DNA of 49,401 nucleotides from an uncultured Pseudomonadota bacterium (GCA_937123825.1 CAKZKQ010000459.1:1-49401); one strand, 5' to 3'. Shown: positions 25,990-35,896, counted from the first letter of the stretch. Program-made: numbers and translations. The notes: generated from the sequence alone by a model not told the origin.

Positions 25990-26703
25990 TCACAAGACAT
26001 CAACCCGGACGTAGCCCACAAAACGCGCCACGACCTCGCTCCAGGCCACGGTGAGGTGTTCTGGATGGTCGGGCCAGGGGTCGCGCAGCTCGGCGCTGAT
26101 GGGCAAAAGCTGGCCAAAGCCGTTGGCGCGGTAACGGACGGCGCTCAAAACGTAGGTGTGCGCGCCCGGCACGTCCTCGCCGTCGAGCGCGAGCATCACT
26201 GGCCGTTCAAAGTGCAGGTCGCCGAGCACCTCGGTGACGTCCAACACCTCCACCGGCGACGCCTGGATTGTGCGCATTTGCCCAGCCCCATCCACCCCCG
26301 CCCAACCATCGAGCGCAGCGGCGATCTCTGCCACGCTGGACGCTGGATCGGTCACAAACCCCCCGTAGAGGTGCGCGACGACCTCTTCAAAGACCACCGG
26401 CACCCCCTGGAAGTGGACGATCATCTGTGCGGTCGCCGCCCAACACCACGACACGCGGCGCTGACGCCCCCAGGTGTTGGGCGCTGGGGGCGGCTCAAAG
26501 TCGGTCGAGGGCACCCCTGCGGTGTAAACCCCCGGCGGCACCTCAATGGCCTCTCCCTGGCCCTCTTCATCAAAGAGCACCCCGACCAATGCGGGATCGT
26601 CGGGCGCCGGCCGCGCTTGCTCCTGCTTGTCCTCGACGCACCCAAACCCCAACCCAAGGCACACGCACCACCACCCGACCCAAAATCTGGTTCTTCCCCG
26701 CAT
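25990..26703 (-). CDS. Lipoprotein papain-like cysteine protease
   Basis: 237 residues from the ATG at 26703, behind GGGGGTG. The signal peptide ends in LGFGC, with C22 lipidated. The catalytic Cys is C87 in SWCWAATAQM, the CWAA pattern of papain-like C39/C70-type peptidases. A His follows at H182 (GAHTYVLSAV) and an Asp at D208 (RDPWP), in the right order for a Cys-His-Asp triad. It is short for C39 bacteriocin-processing transporters and lacks their ATPase. It is probably an envelope-anchored protease acting on extracellular or periplasmic proteins. The substrate is unknown. Confidence 0.82.
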   Translation of the reverse strand: MRGRTRFWVGWWCVCLGLGFGCVEDKQEQARPAPDDPALVGVLFDEEGQGEAIEVPPGVYTAGVPSTDFEPPPAPNTWGRQRRVSWCWAATAQMIVHFQGVPVVFEEVVAHLYGGFVTDPASSVAEIAAALDGWAGVDGAGQMRTIQASPVEVLDVTEVLGDLHFERPVMLALDGEDVPGAHTYVLSAVRYRANGFGQLLPISAELRDPWPDHPEHLTVAWSEVVARFVGYVRVDVL

Positions 26704-27006
26704 GGCACCCCCGCAAAATGCCAGGTCCAGACGGCGCTGTGGGACCAGACCCAACCGGGGTCGAGCGCCCAAAAGACCTGAAGCATCGCCGTTCAAACGC
26801 TGCAAAAGGCCCGTGCAAGACCATGGATGCCGCGGTGTGACCCCCAGCGAGCAGCGTCTGCACCCATCGTGCGGTCGCTTCACCGCGCCTTTGGGCGTCT
26901 CATGCAACAAACACGCGACGCATTCGAGGTGCCACTAACAATCTCTATCCATTGTCCGCGCTGTTTGACGAAGGTGTGAGGCAATGGCGGGGCAAATGGG
27001 CAGGGG
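26704..27006. other. Intergenic region, 303 bp, upstream of the protease
   Basis: No gene supported. The reading frame of the protease extends upstream here but the translation is atypical and has no ribosome site. It must hold the protease promoter; no convincing pair of boxes was found. No hairpin was noticed after the regulator stop at 27007. Confidence 0.4.
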
Positions 27007-29634
27007 TCAACCCAAGGCATCGCACCACTCAAAGCTCAAATCGGCGCGGCAGGTGTAGCCATCGCCGTTGTGCACCACCACATCGGTCAGGCCCAGCTTA
27101 CGCAGTCGGCTGATGGTGTTGTAAACCCGCGCCTCGCGCGACTCCGGCAACGCCTTTTCCCCTGGCCATCCGGCCTCAAAGAGCGCTTCCAAGCTGAGGC
27201 CGCTGCCGCCGGACGAGTCTGTGTGTTGGGTCAACAGCGCCTTGAAGATTCGCTTCATCGCCGCGCGTCGCTCAATCGACACCACCTCACCGTCCGCCAG
27301 CACAAACCGCCCTGCGTCCCGGCGCACACGCAGCTCGACCTTCTGGTCTGGCAAGAGATTGGGGTCTTGCCAACGTCGCAGCGTGTCCACCAACGGGCGC
27401 ACTCCGCCCATGATCTTGTCGCTGGCGGGCATACGTCCCAGGTGCTCGGCGTAGCGTTGGCACAAATCTGCAGGCGGCGACCCCTGGAACGCCACCGCCT
27501 GTGTGATCAACTCCATGAAAGACAGCGCCCACTGCGAATCGGGTGCGAGCTTTGACCTGCCAAGCCACTTTTGGCGGACATCTCGTTCAATCTGAGCCTG
27601 CGCATCCATCCCGCGCAGCACACAGAACAATTCGGTCATGGCCCTCATCCACCAGGCGTTCTGATCGAGCGCCCCTGCGTTGTGCACCACACCCATCGCC
27701 GCGTCGTGGTAGGCGGCGCACTGCGCCATCCGCCCTTCACAGGCTGCCTGGAGGGCCAACATGAGGTTGGCGGGAGCCTGCGTGTATCCCCCACCAATGT
27801 CGCGCTCCAGAGCCAAGCAGGTCTCAAAGTGCTGTTGAGAACGATGCCAAACCCCCTGCCCAAGGAGGTTGAAGCCCTGCATGTAGGTCACCAACGTGTA
27901 GAGCCTGATGTAACGGCGAGGCTCACAGACGTCGAGCACCCGCTGGTGACACCTAAACGCCTCCTCGTAGCGCGACAACGCGGTCAGCATCTCGCCCTTG
28001 GCCATCAACCCCAACGTGGCATAGCTGTGGATGCCGTGCTCCTGCGTCACGGCCTCCAAACGCTCCAGATACTCCATGGCCTCGGACACATCGTCCTCAA
28101 AAATGCTGCGAAACGTCGCCTGGTACAGCCCCAGGGCCAGCAAAAAGGGTTCATCGTGCTCCTGAGCGCCTCGGATCAACGCCTGATAAAGCTCGTGGGC
28201 GTCATCGGCGCGCCCCTGTTGGCGCGCCAGGATGCCCTGCTCCACGTACATGTGGAGCGTGTAGAGGGGTTCGTCGATGGTATGGGCGAACCGACGGGTG
28301 TCTTGGCTGATCTCCTGCAACTCTGAGACGTTTCCCTTGAGGTATTGGAAGTTGGCTCGGGCCAGACACGCGTGAAAATGGAGCTTGGGGTCGTTGAGAT
28401 CGGTGGCCAGTGCACTCAACTCTCGGACCATGCGCTCGTTCATGTCCACAGGGGCCTGGTAGAAGAGCGCTTTGAAGAGGATGAGGCCCAACCTCACCGC
28501 CAAATCCGGGTTCAGCGGCCGCAGGTGTTGATAGAGTTGATAAATTTCCCCCTGCTCATCCTGCCAACGCTCCATCAAGGGCGAAAATGAATGGGCAGCC
28601 CGCAAAACACAGTCCACACCGCCTTCGCGCTCTAGCAGAAAGCGTCCATGGCGAGTCCAAAGGTCCTTGAGACGGTCCAACGGAAGTTGCTGGCGCACGA
28701 CACCCGAAACGGCAGGCAAGAGATAGGGCATTTGGCCAGCGTTTCGCTGGACCAAACCCATGCGACACAGGCCGCCAAGGGCAGAAGCAACCTCATCGGG
28801 GTGGGACTGGGCGACAAAGGCGAGCTTGTCGTGGTCAAAGGGACCATCAAAAGCGGCGCAGACCTCCAACAAGCGGCGCTGGGCGGGCTCAAGCCAGCGC
28901 AAGCTCCAGCGCACCGCCGCTTCCATGGCCAACATCTGCTGGTCTTGCACATCGGGGCTGGGCAACTCCAAGGCCCGGTTGGCCAGCAGGTGACTTTGAA
29001 CCGCCGAGGCCGCAATCTCCAACGCCAGCGGATGGCCACCCACCCACGCAAGCACGTTCTCCAGCGCCTCCAGACACCGCCGCTCTTGCTCCAAGGTCGT
29101 CAGCATCGGCGCCGCCCGCGACATGAAGAGCGCCTCGGCGTCTTCCACTGGCAGCGGCCCCAACTCCACCTGCTGACCAAGCCCCTCAAAGCCCTGGCGC
29201 ACCGTCATCAAGACGCCAAGTTGGGGGCATTGCTGGCGCCATTTGGCCAGCAGCTCCAGCGCGTCTTCTTCAAGTCCGTCGGCACCGTCGAGCACCAGCA
29301 GCACCCGGCCGCGCGCGTCGAGCGCCTGGGCGATCTTTTGCGCCCCGGGAAGCCCCAGCACCACGCCCACCACGCGCTGCAAGTCCAGCGCTTCGCCGCA
29401 CGCCCGCACGTCGCACCACCACACCTGCTCCCAGCGCCCCGAGCGCGCCTGGGCGCTGGCTGCCACCATCCCAAGATGTGTTTTGCCTATCCCAGAAGCA
29501 CCATGAAGCTGCACCAACAAGGCATTGTGTAGAGCGGAAGAAACTGCTTCCGCCTCGTTAAGGCGCCCCTGCAGTGGTTTGACCCAACGCGCCAGATTGT
29601 TTTGCGCCCTTTGAAGCGCCGCTCTTGTGCTCAT
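27007..29634 (-). CDS. STAND ATPase-TPR regulator with C-terminal winged helix (copy A)
   Basis: 875 residues. The start ATG at 29634 (after AAAGAG) aligns with copy B. The N-terminal ATPase has Walker A GASGIGKT (45-52) and Walker B VLLVLDGAD (111-119). The middle of about 500 residues is TPR-like and helical (DDAHELYQALI, RYEEAFRCHQRVLDV). The last 110 residues look like an OmpR/SARP-type winged helix: an RRDAGRFVLADGE strand pair, LSLEALFEAGWPGE, the recognition helix ARVYNTISRLRKLGL, and a wing with NGDGYTC. This is the MalT-like layout in which the TPR region senses a ligand or protein and the ATPase controls DNA binding. Targets are unknown. It is 63 bp downstream of copy B and probably co-transcribed with it. 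Confidence 0.85.
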   Translation of the reverse strand: MSTRAALQRAQNNLARWVKPLQGRLNEAEAVSSALHNALLVQLHGASGIGKTHLGMVAASAQARSGRWEQVWWCDVRACGEALDLQRVVGVVLGLPGAQKIAQALDARGRVLLVLDGADGLEEDALELLAKWRQQCPQLGVLMTVRQGFEGLGQQVELGPLPVEDAEALFMSRAAPMLTTLEQERRCLEALENVLAWVGGHPLALEIAASAVQSHLLANRALELPSPDVQDQQMLAMEAAVRWSLRWLEPAQRRLLEVCAAFDGPFDHDKLAFVAQSHPDEVASALGGLCRMGLVQRNAGQMPYLLPAVSGVVRQQLPLDRLKDLWTRHGRFLLEREGGVDCVLRAAHSFSPLMERWQDEQGEIYQLYQHLRPLNPDLAVRLGLILFKALFYQAPVDMNERMVRELSALATDLNDPKLHFHACLARANFQYLKGNVSELQEISQDTRRFAHTIDEPLYTLHMYVEQGILARQQGRADDAHELYQALIRGAQEHDEPFLLALGLYQATFRSIFEDDVSEAMEYLERLEAVTQEHGIHSYATLGLMAKGEMLTALSRYEEAFRCHQRVLDVCEPRRYIRLYTLVTYMQGFNLLGQGVWHRSQQHFETCLALERDIGGGYTQAPANLMLALQAACEGRMAQCAAYHDAAMGVVHNAGALDQNAWWMRAMTELFCVLRGMDAQAQIERDVRQKWLGRSKLAPDSQWALSFMELITQAVAFQGSPPADLCQRYAEHLGRMPASDKIMGGVRPLVDTLRRWQDPNLLPDQKVELRVRRDAGRFVLADGEVVSIERRAAMKRIFKALLTQHTDSSGGSGLSLEALFEAGWPGEKALPESREARVYNTISRLRKLGLTDVVVHNGDGYTCRADLSFEWCDALG
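28994..29445. repeat. 452-bp tract identical to 31682-32133
   Basis: Aligned base by base at an offset of 2,688, this tract in copy A equals the tract in copy B. It covers the ATPase domain from before Walker B to past it. Upstream and downstream, the copies diverge quickly, with many silent and replacement changes. Confidence 0.9.
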
Positions 29635-29697
29635 GGATGCTCTTTCCAATTGGGGCTCAACGTTTCACACAGCGCCGCCCTCAAGACAGCGCCCATC

Positions 29698-32319
29698 TCA
29701 CAAGGCATCGCACCACTCAAAACTCAAATCGGCGCGGCAGACATAGCCATCACCGTTGTGGACGATGACGTCGGTCAGGCCCATTTTGCGCAGGCGGCTG
29801 ATGGTGTTGTAGACCCTGGCGTCGCGGGACTCGGGCAGGGCCTTTTCCCCTGGCCATCCGGCCTCAAAGAGCGCTTCCAAACTCAGCCCGCTGCCATCTC
29901 GCGAGGCCTGATGCTGCTCCAAGAGCGCTTTAAAGAGCCGCTTCATCGCCGCGCGCCGCTCGATCGACACCACCTCACCGTCCACCAACGTAAATCGGCC
30001 TGCGTCCCGGCGCACACGCAGTTCGGCCCCCCTGGTCGGCATCACGCGCGGCTCCAGCCAGCGCCTGAGCATGCCGAGCAGAGGCCGCATGCCCCCCATG
30101 GTGCTCTTGGCGGGCGGCATTTGCCCAAGATGTGCGGTGTAGCGCTGGCGCAAATCGGCCGGGATGTCCTGACCGCTGCCCACCACCTCACCCATCAACT
30201 CAATCAAAGTCAGCGCCCACAGCGAGTCGGGCGGCAACTCGGCCTCCACAAGCCACTTTTGGCGGATGTCCCTCTCGGTCTGAGCCTCTTGTGGCATCCC
30301 ACGCGCCACACAAAGCAACTCCGAGAGCCCCCGCATCCACCAGACGTTCATGTCGAGCGTCCCGGTGTCGGTCATCAACTCCAGGGCCTCGTCGTGATGG
30401 TCGGCGCATTGCGCCATCTGCCCTACAGAGGCGGCGTGGAGGGCCAACATGAGGTTGGCCGGAGCCTGCGCGTATCCACCGCCAATGGCGCGCTCCACCT
30501 CCAAGCAGGTCTCAAAGTGCTGCTTGGCCTGTCTCCAAACCCCCTGACCGAGGAGGTTGGAGCCCTGCATGTAATTGGCCATTGAGTAAAGCCGAGCGTT
30601 GCGGCGCGGATCGCAAACCTCAAGCAAACGCCGGTTGCACTCAAAGGCCTCTTCGTAGCGTGACATCGAGGTCAGCAGCTCGCCCTTGGACATCAACCCG
30701 ATGATGGCAAAGCTGCGGATGCCGTGCTTTTGCGTCACCGCCTCCAGGCGCTCCAGGTAGTCCATCGCTTCCGTCAGGCGCTCTTCAAATGTGCTGCGGC
30801 ATGAGGCCTGATAGAGCCCCACAGCCAACAAATAGGGCTCGTTGTGGGCCTCGGCGCCTTGAATCAGGGCTCGGTACGCCGCATTGGCGTCGTCGGTGCG
30901 CCCTTGCTGGCGCGCCAACGCCCCGTTTTTTGCGTGCACATGGAGCTTGTAGAGGGGGTCGCCGATCGAGTCGGCCAAACGACGGGCCTCTTGCATGATG
31001 GCTTCGAGCTCTGGCACGTCGCCGCAGAGGTAGCAGGTGCGGGCTTGAACCAGCCTGGCGTGAAAGTGGAGCCTGGGGTCGTCGATCTGCACAGCGAGCG
31101 CGGACAACTCCTGACACAGGCGCTCGTTCATGGGCACGGGGGCCTGATGAAAGACTGTGTTGAAGAGGATAAAACCCAGGCGCGCCGCCCACTGCGGCTC
31201 AAGCGGCCGCAGGTGTTGATAGAGTTGATGGATCTCACCCTGGGCGTCCTGCCAGCGCTCGGCCAAGGGCGAAAAGGAGTGGGCGGCGCGCAGGACACAG
31301 TCCACACCGCCTTCGCGCTCAATCAGGAACTGAGCGTGGCGCAGCCTCAAGCCGCCGAGTCGCTCTTGAGAAAGCTGCTGGCGCACCACGCCCGAGACGG
31401 CGGGCAAGAGATGGGGTTTCTGCTCGGCGTTGTGCTGCACCAGACCCAAACGCACCAGTCCCCCCAGGGCCAACTCCACGCCGTCGGCCGATTCCTGGCT
31501 GACAAAGGCGAGCTTGTCGTGGTCAAAGGGACCATCAAAGGCGGCGCAGACCTCCAACAAGCGGCGCTGGGCGGGTTCAAGCCAGCGCAAACTCCAGCGC
31601 ACCGCCGCTTCCATGGCCAACATCTGCTGGTCTTGCACGTCGGGGCTGGGCAACTCCAAGGCCCGGTTGGCCAGCAGGTGGCTTTGAACCGCCGAGGCCG
31701 CAATCTCCAACGCCAGCGGATGGCCACCCACCCACGCAAGCACGTTCTCCAGCGCCTCCAGACACCGCCGCTCTTGCTCCAAGGTCGTCAGCATCGGCGC
31801 CGCCCGCGACATGAAGAGCGCCTCGGCGTCTTCCACTGGCAGCGGCCCCAACTCCACCTGCTGACCAAGCCCCTCAAAGCCCTGGCGCACCGTCATCAAG
31901 ACGCCAAGTTGGGGGCATTGCTGGCGCCATTTGGCCAGCAGCTCCAGCGCGTCTTCTTCAAGTCCGTCGGCACCGTCGAGCACCAGCAGCACCCGGCCGC
32001 GCGCGTCGAGCGCCTGGGCGATCTTTTGCGCCCCGGGAAGCCCCAGCACCACGCCCACCACGCGCTGCAAGTCCAGCGCTTCGCCGCACGCCCGCACGTC
32101 GCACCACCACACCTGCTCCCAGCGCCCCGAGCGAGTCTGGGCGCTGGCCACCACCATCCCAAGGTGCGTCTTGCCTATCCCCGCCACACCACAGAGCTGG
32201 ATCAACGCCGCGCCCTTCAACCTGGAAGCGACCGCTTCCAGCTCATCGAAGCGGCCCTGCAAAGATTTGATCCAACGCGCCAGGTTGTTTTGCGGCCTTT
32301 GGGGCATGCTCGTATTCAT
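29698..32319 (-). CDS. STAND ATPase-TPR regulator with C-terminal winged helix (copy B)
   Basis: 873 residues. The start ATG at 32319 gives an N-terminus that aligns with copy A (QNNLARW at the same place); the frame is open to 32502 but those residues are unlike the family. Walker A reads GVAGIGKT, the Walker B region is the same as in copy A, and the helical TPR region is diverged (ANAAYRALIQGAEAHNEPYLLAVG). The winged-helix end is nearly the same as copy A (LSLEALFEAGWPGEKALPES, RVYNTISRLRKMGL), so both copies may read similar DNA sites. The TPR sensors differ, so the two may respond to different signals. It is 122 bp downstream of the HEAT-like gene. Confidence 0.85.
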   Translation of the reverse strand: MNTSMPQRPQNNLARWIKSLQGRFDELEAVASRLKGAALIQLCGVAGIGKTHLGMVVASAQTRSGRWEQVWWCDVRACGEALDLQRVVGVVLGLPGAQKIAQALDARGRVLLVLDGADGLEEDALELLAKWRQQCPQLGVLMTVRQGFEGLGQQVELGPLPVEDAEALFMSRAAPMLTTLEQERRCLEALENVLAWVGGHPLALEIAASAVQSHLLANRALELPSPDVQDQQMLAMEAAVRWSLRWLEPAQRRLLEVCAAFDGPFDHDKLAFVSQESADGVELALGGLVRLGLVQHNAEQKPHLLPAVSGVVRQQLSQERLGGLRLRHAQFLIEREGGVDCVLRAAHSFSPLAERWQDAQGEIHQLYQHLRPLEPQWAARLGFILFNTVFHQAPVPMNERLCQELSALAVQIDDPRLHFHARLVQARTCYLCGDVPELEAIMQEARRLADSIGDPLYKLHVHAKNGALARQQGRTDDANAAYRALIQGAEAHNEPYLLAVGLYQASCRSTFEERLTEAMDYLERLEAVTQKHGIRSFAIIGLMSKGELLTSMSRYEEAFECNRRLLEVCDPRRNARLYSMANYMQGSNLLGQGVWRQAKQHFETCLEVERAIGGGYAQAPANLMLALHAASVGQMAQCADHHDEALELMTDTGTLDMNVWWMRGLSELLCVARGMPQEAQTERDIRQKWLVEAELPPDSLWALTLIELMGEVVGSGQDIPADLRQRYTAHLGQMPPAKSTMGGMRPLLGMLRRWLEPRVMPTRGAELRVRRDAGRFTLVDGEVVSIERRAAMKRLFKALLEQHQASRDGSGLSLEALFEAGWPGEKALPESRDARVYNTISRLRKMGLTDVIVHNGDGYVCRADLSFEWCDAL
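31682..32133. repeat. 452-bp tract identical to 28994-29445
   Basis: Partner of the tract in copy A. See that entry for the comparison. Confidence 0.9.
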
Positions 32320-32441
32320 CGGCTTTGCCTTGCTCCACGCAGACGCCAGCCTTTTTACGTGGACTGTCTGGGTCACAGTAGGACATTTCCCTACCAATAT
32401 CCACCCCATCCAGGGGTTCGCACCACAGCCGCCTGCGGGCA

Positions 32442-34016
32442 TCACCCCTGCAAAATGCCTGCAAAGCGGGGGTCGTTGAGCGGAAGATATTGACGACGCC
32501 ACAACCAGGGGATGGAAGCGCGCAGCGGGTGGCCTTTGGGCACCTTGACGCGAAAACGGCGGATGCTCGTTCGGCCATCGACACCCCCACCGTCCTCAAA
32601 AAACGTGTAATCACGCGCCAATTGAACCCCGTATCGGTGGAAGGTGCGAAGCACCGTGCACTTCTGGATCCCGATGCCGCCGTCCACCCTCAACTCTAGC
32701 CCCATCAGCGGAAGGTCATGGCGCGCGCACGCTCCCCAGGCGCGGCGCAGTTGCTGTGAAAAGACTGTCATGTCCGCCGACTCCAGCAACAACGTCTTGC
32801 ACCGCCCCTGAACGCCGACTGAGGCGACCTCAAACCACGCCAGCGCCTCTTGCTCCACAAGCACACCATCCACTGGCGTCCAAACCCCCTCCCCTGGCTC
32901 CCCGCAAAGCGGCGCCAGGACCGGATCATCTGCCCAACCCCAGGGCGCGGGTCGAATATTTGGGTTCCAGCCGGCCACCCCGTGGCCCAGGGCATAATCC
33001 GCCGCAAGCTCGGCGTCTCCAAGCCTGCGCGCCCGCGCCACCAGATTGCACAGCGCCACCCAGGTCTGCATGGAACCCCGAGCTTCCGACTCGTAAAGGA
33101 GGGAGCGAAGCGCGTCCATGACCGCCCGGATGTCCCGGTCTTGCTCGGGCATGTAGACCTCGGGGGCTTTGACGTGCGCCCGCAGCCCCGGGATGCCGCT
33201 GGGCTGGCAGGCTTCCAGCGCGCGCTCCAGCGCCCCGCGAACCTTGTCCACCTTTTCCACGCCCATCGCCGCCGTCAGCGGCTCCACAAAGGCCTCGTCG
33301 GGCGCCTGCTCCACGATCGACGCCCCGGCCAGACGCTGCGCCTGACGACGGCCTTTGAGCAGCGACAAGACCCGCGGGCGCACCGACGCGCCGAGGTTTG
33401 CCAACCCTCGCTGGGCATGCAAACGCACCTCGGTCGGCATCTTTTCAACCCACCCAAAGAGCACCCCCTCATCCAAAAGCTCGGCATCGACCATCGCCCC
33501 GGCCAGCGCCCCTGGCTCGGGCCACAGCTTCTGGTTGATGGCCTTCACACCAGCGGGAACCATCTTCTTCCCAAACCGCTGACACAGCTCGGCGCTGTAG
33601 AGAGCGCGCCACTGGGGCGATGTCCACAGCGCAGAGATGCACAGCGCCAGCCACGGCGCCCAGGGGTTGGCGCTGTGGGCGTCAAGCACGGCGCTCCAGG
33701 GGCGGTGGTGAAGTTGTGGGTCGAAACTGTTGGCGTAGCGGGTGCTGGCCATCAGGAGCATGGGGTTGTGCTTAAGGGGGGCGCTCTTGATGGTTTTTCT
33801 GCGCTTGCTGGTGATCCAGGTCAGGTGCTGCGCGTCCTTCTTGGGGGCCTTGAAGGTGGAGGCAGCGCGCATGAGCGCCTTCAAATCGGGGTCGTGTTCG
33901 TCTTCAAGGAGGTTGTAGAGGCGTTCAATGAGCAGATCGGTGTTGGCCACGGCGTTCTCACATCCAAACAAGGGTGTTTGTGAAAATCCAAAGATAAGGA
34001 CAGATGGCGTCGACAT
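32442..34016 (-). CDS. Uncharacterised protein with HEAT-like helical repeats
   Basis: Up to 524 residues. The ATG at 34016 has no clear ribosome site; GTG 33950 (after GTGAGAACGCC) is an alternative and would give about 502 residues. I do not recognise the family. The N-terminal half is helical. A HEAT-like pair lies near LHAQRGLANLGASVRPRVLSLL and VDKVRGALERALEA. The C-terminal part is beta-rich (VGVQGRCKTLLLESADM, GLELRVDGGIGIQKCTVLRTFHRYGVQ). No signal peptide in the short form. It lies upstream of the two regulator genes on the same strand and may belong to their operon. Divergent from the TPR gene. Confidence 0.65.
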   Translation of the reverse strand: MSTPSVLIFGFSQTPLFGCENAVANTDLLIERLYNLLEDEHDPDLKALMRAASTFKAPKKDAQHLTWITSKRRKTIKSAPLKHNPMLLMASTRYANSFDPQLHHRPWSAVLDAHSANPWAPWLALCISALWTSPQWRALYSAELCQRFGKKMVPAGVKAINQKLWPEPGALAGAMVDAELLDEGVLFGWVEKMPTEVRLHAQRGLANLGASVRPRVLSLLKGRRQAQRLAGASIVEQAPDEAFVEPLTAAMGVEKVDKVRGALERALEACQPSGIPGLRAHVKAPEVYMPEQDRDIRAVMDALRSLLYESEARGSMQTWVALCNLVARARRLGDAELAADYALGHGVAGWNPNIRPAPWGWADDPVLAPLCGEPGEGVWTPVDGVLVEQEALAWFEVASVGVQGRCKTLLLESADMTVFSQQLRRAWGACARHDLPLMGLELRVDGGIGIQKCTVLRTFHRYGVQLARDYTFFEDGGGVDGRTSIRRFRVKVPKGHPLRASIPWLWRRQYLPLNDPRFAGILQG

Positions 34017-34099
34017 CCAGACAAGTGTTTTTCACAATGGCGCGCTGCGCGGGTCAAGGACACCGCACGCTGCCACCCAAAACCAGGCTGAACCAATCC

Positions 34100-35896
34100 A
34101 TGGATTACGATCCACACCATCACAATTGCGAAGACATGACCCCCGAGCAGGACGAGGCGCTGGCCGAGATCCTCCTGGGTGATGGGGCGTTGGAGCACGC
34201 GGCGTTTCATGCCGCGTGCGCGCTGGTGGAGTCGCCCGACGATCCCAGGCGGCTGTCGCTCTTTGACGCCATCGCGGCGCTGTCTGACGAGCCTGGGACG
34301 CTCTTGCCGCCGCGAGAAGGCAACTACGTGGGGTTGGTGGCGGGCCGGGCGCGGATTTTGGCGCTCGGCGGTCAATACGGGCGCGCGCTGGACATGCTGC
34401 TGGAGGTGCTGCGGGCCAACCCGGGCAGCGCCTACCTCTCCTGGGCCAGGCAGTGGGCGGTGGCACCTTCGCTGGGCGACCAACCCGTGCCCTGGGCGGC
34501 GCTGGGGGGCTTGTTGGCGACGCTCTGCGGGCCGTTGGTGGGCCGCGCGCGGCTTTGGCCCTCAGAGCAACGCGCGCTGGAGCACTTTGCGCCGCTGATG
34601 GAGGCCCTGACCGACCACATTGAGCGGTGCGATGAGCCGGTGGCGGCGATCATGCTGGGCGGCTTCTGGCGACGGCTGCGTAAGCCAGCCCTGGCGCTGG
34701 CGTGTGTGGAGTTGGCGCTGGAGGGTGACACTGGGGCCATGGGTTACAGCGCGTTGGGTCTGGCGCTGCGCGCGGCGAACCAGCCCGAGGCGGCGGCCAA
34801 AGCCTTCGCCACCGCCTCGCTCCTGGCCCCGGAAGACCCCGCCCACGACGCCGAGCAAGGCCGCGCGCATTGGGACGCGGGGGACTTTGAGGGGGCCATG
34901 GAGGCTTTTGCCAAAGCACTTGAGAAGGCCCCCGAAGATCACGAGATCTATTGGTCACTGCTCTACACCGCCCAATGCTCCGGGGCCACCTTTGAAGGCG
35001 ATGACCCCTCATGGCTCGAAGAGGTGGTCGGGGAGGCGCTGATCGCCGACGACATGCACTGGCTGATGCAGCCCTGCCTGGGGAGCCTGCCGCAGCCGAC
35101 CGCCGCAGTGGTGCAAGCGCTGGAACACCTGCGCGACCATTACGAGGCGCCGCCGCTGGGGCTCTCGTTCAAGCTCAGTGCCCTGGAGCCACCCAGCGCG
35201 CTGAGCGCCATGGCGATGTGGGTCTGCGACAGCCCGGAACCCTCGATGCTGGACGTGGAGGTCGAGGGCATCCAGGACCCGGACCCAAGGGTGGCGCTTG
35301 GGCCTGCGGCGCTCGACACTGGCCACCTGTGGGCCTACGACGGTGTGGTGCCCAGCCCCACGTTGCCGCCGCCGCCCCCTGAGTTGCAGGTGGTGATCGC
35401 GGACTGGATCGTGGTGCCATACTTTTTGCCCCGGTGGTGGCGACTGGCCGCCGCGCACGCCGAGCGCTTCAAGGCGCTCACCGACGCCGAGCTGCTGGCG
35501 GCCCTGGTCCACGTGCCGACCTGCCCGCCGGAGACCCCGCATGAACTGTGGGTGCAACGCGGCCAACTCTGCGCGGCGCTCCTGGTGGCGCGCTTGGACG
35601 AAGGCTGGCACAACAGCCGCCGCCGTCGCCTGTTGCGCTCGGTCTTGCTGGGGCCGATGGACTGGACCACCAACGCGGCCATCATCGCCATGACCCAGGT
35701 GGCGCTGGAGACCCCCGACGCGCTCGAAGAGATCGCCGCCGACTTTGAGACGCTGGCCCAGCACATCCCCACCCAGAACCACTGCTGCTGCATCGAGACG
35801 CTGGCGATCTGCTACGCCATGCTGCCGTGCCGCCCTGCCCACGCCCAGGCCCATATTCAGGAGCTGTGGCGCCTGCACAGCACCCTCACTGAGTGA
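34100..35896 (+). CDS. Uncharacterised TPR-like protein
   Basis: About 598 residues. The frame is open from 34004; ATG 34100 (MDYDPHHHN) and ATG 34136 (MTPEQDEAL) are the best candidates, and neither has a strong ribosome site. The first 300 residues contain TPR-like pairs (GQYGRALDMLLEVLRANPGS, GDFEGAMEAFAKALEKAPED). The rest is helical with a Pro-rich hinge (PTLPPPPPE) and a C-terminal Cys cluster, NHCCCIET. No signal or membrane helix, so it is likely cytoplasmic. It could pair with the divergent HEAT-like protein as a scaffold. Function unknown. Confidence 0.7.
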   Translation: MDYDPHHHNCEDMTPEQDEALAEILLGDGALEHAAFHAACALVESPDDPRRLSLFDAIAALSDEPGTLLPPREGNYVGLVAGRARILALGGQYGRALDMLLEVLRANPGSAYLSWARQWAVAPSLGDQPVPWAALGGLLATLCGPLVGRARLWPSEQRALEHFAPLMEALTDHIERCDEPVAAIMLGGFWRRLRKPALALACVELALEGDTGAMGYSALGLALRAANQPEAAAKAFATASLLAPEDPAHDAEQGRAHWDAGDFEGAMEAFAKALEKAPEDHEIYWSLLYTAQCSGATFEGDDPSWLEEVVGEALIADDMHWLMQPCLGSLPQPTAAVVQALEHLRDHYEAPPLGLSFKLSALEPPSALSAMAMWVCDSPEPSMLDVEVEGIQDPDPRVALGPAALDTGHLWAYDGVVPSPTLPPPPPELQVVIADWIVVPYFLPRWWRLAAAHAERFKALTDAELLAALVHVPTCPPETPHELWVQRGQLCAALLVARLDEGWHNSRRRRLLRSVLLGPMDWTTNAAIIAMTQVALETPDALEEIAADFETLAQHIPTQNHCCCIETLAICYAMLPCRPAHAQAHIQELWRLHSTLTE

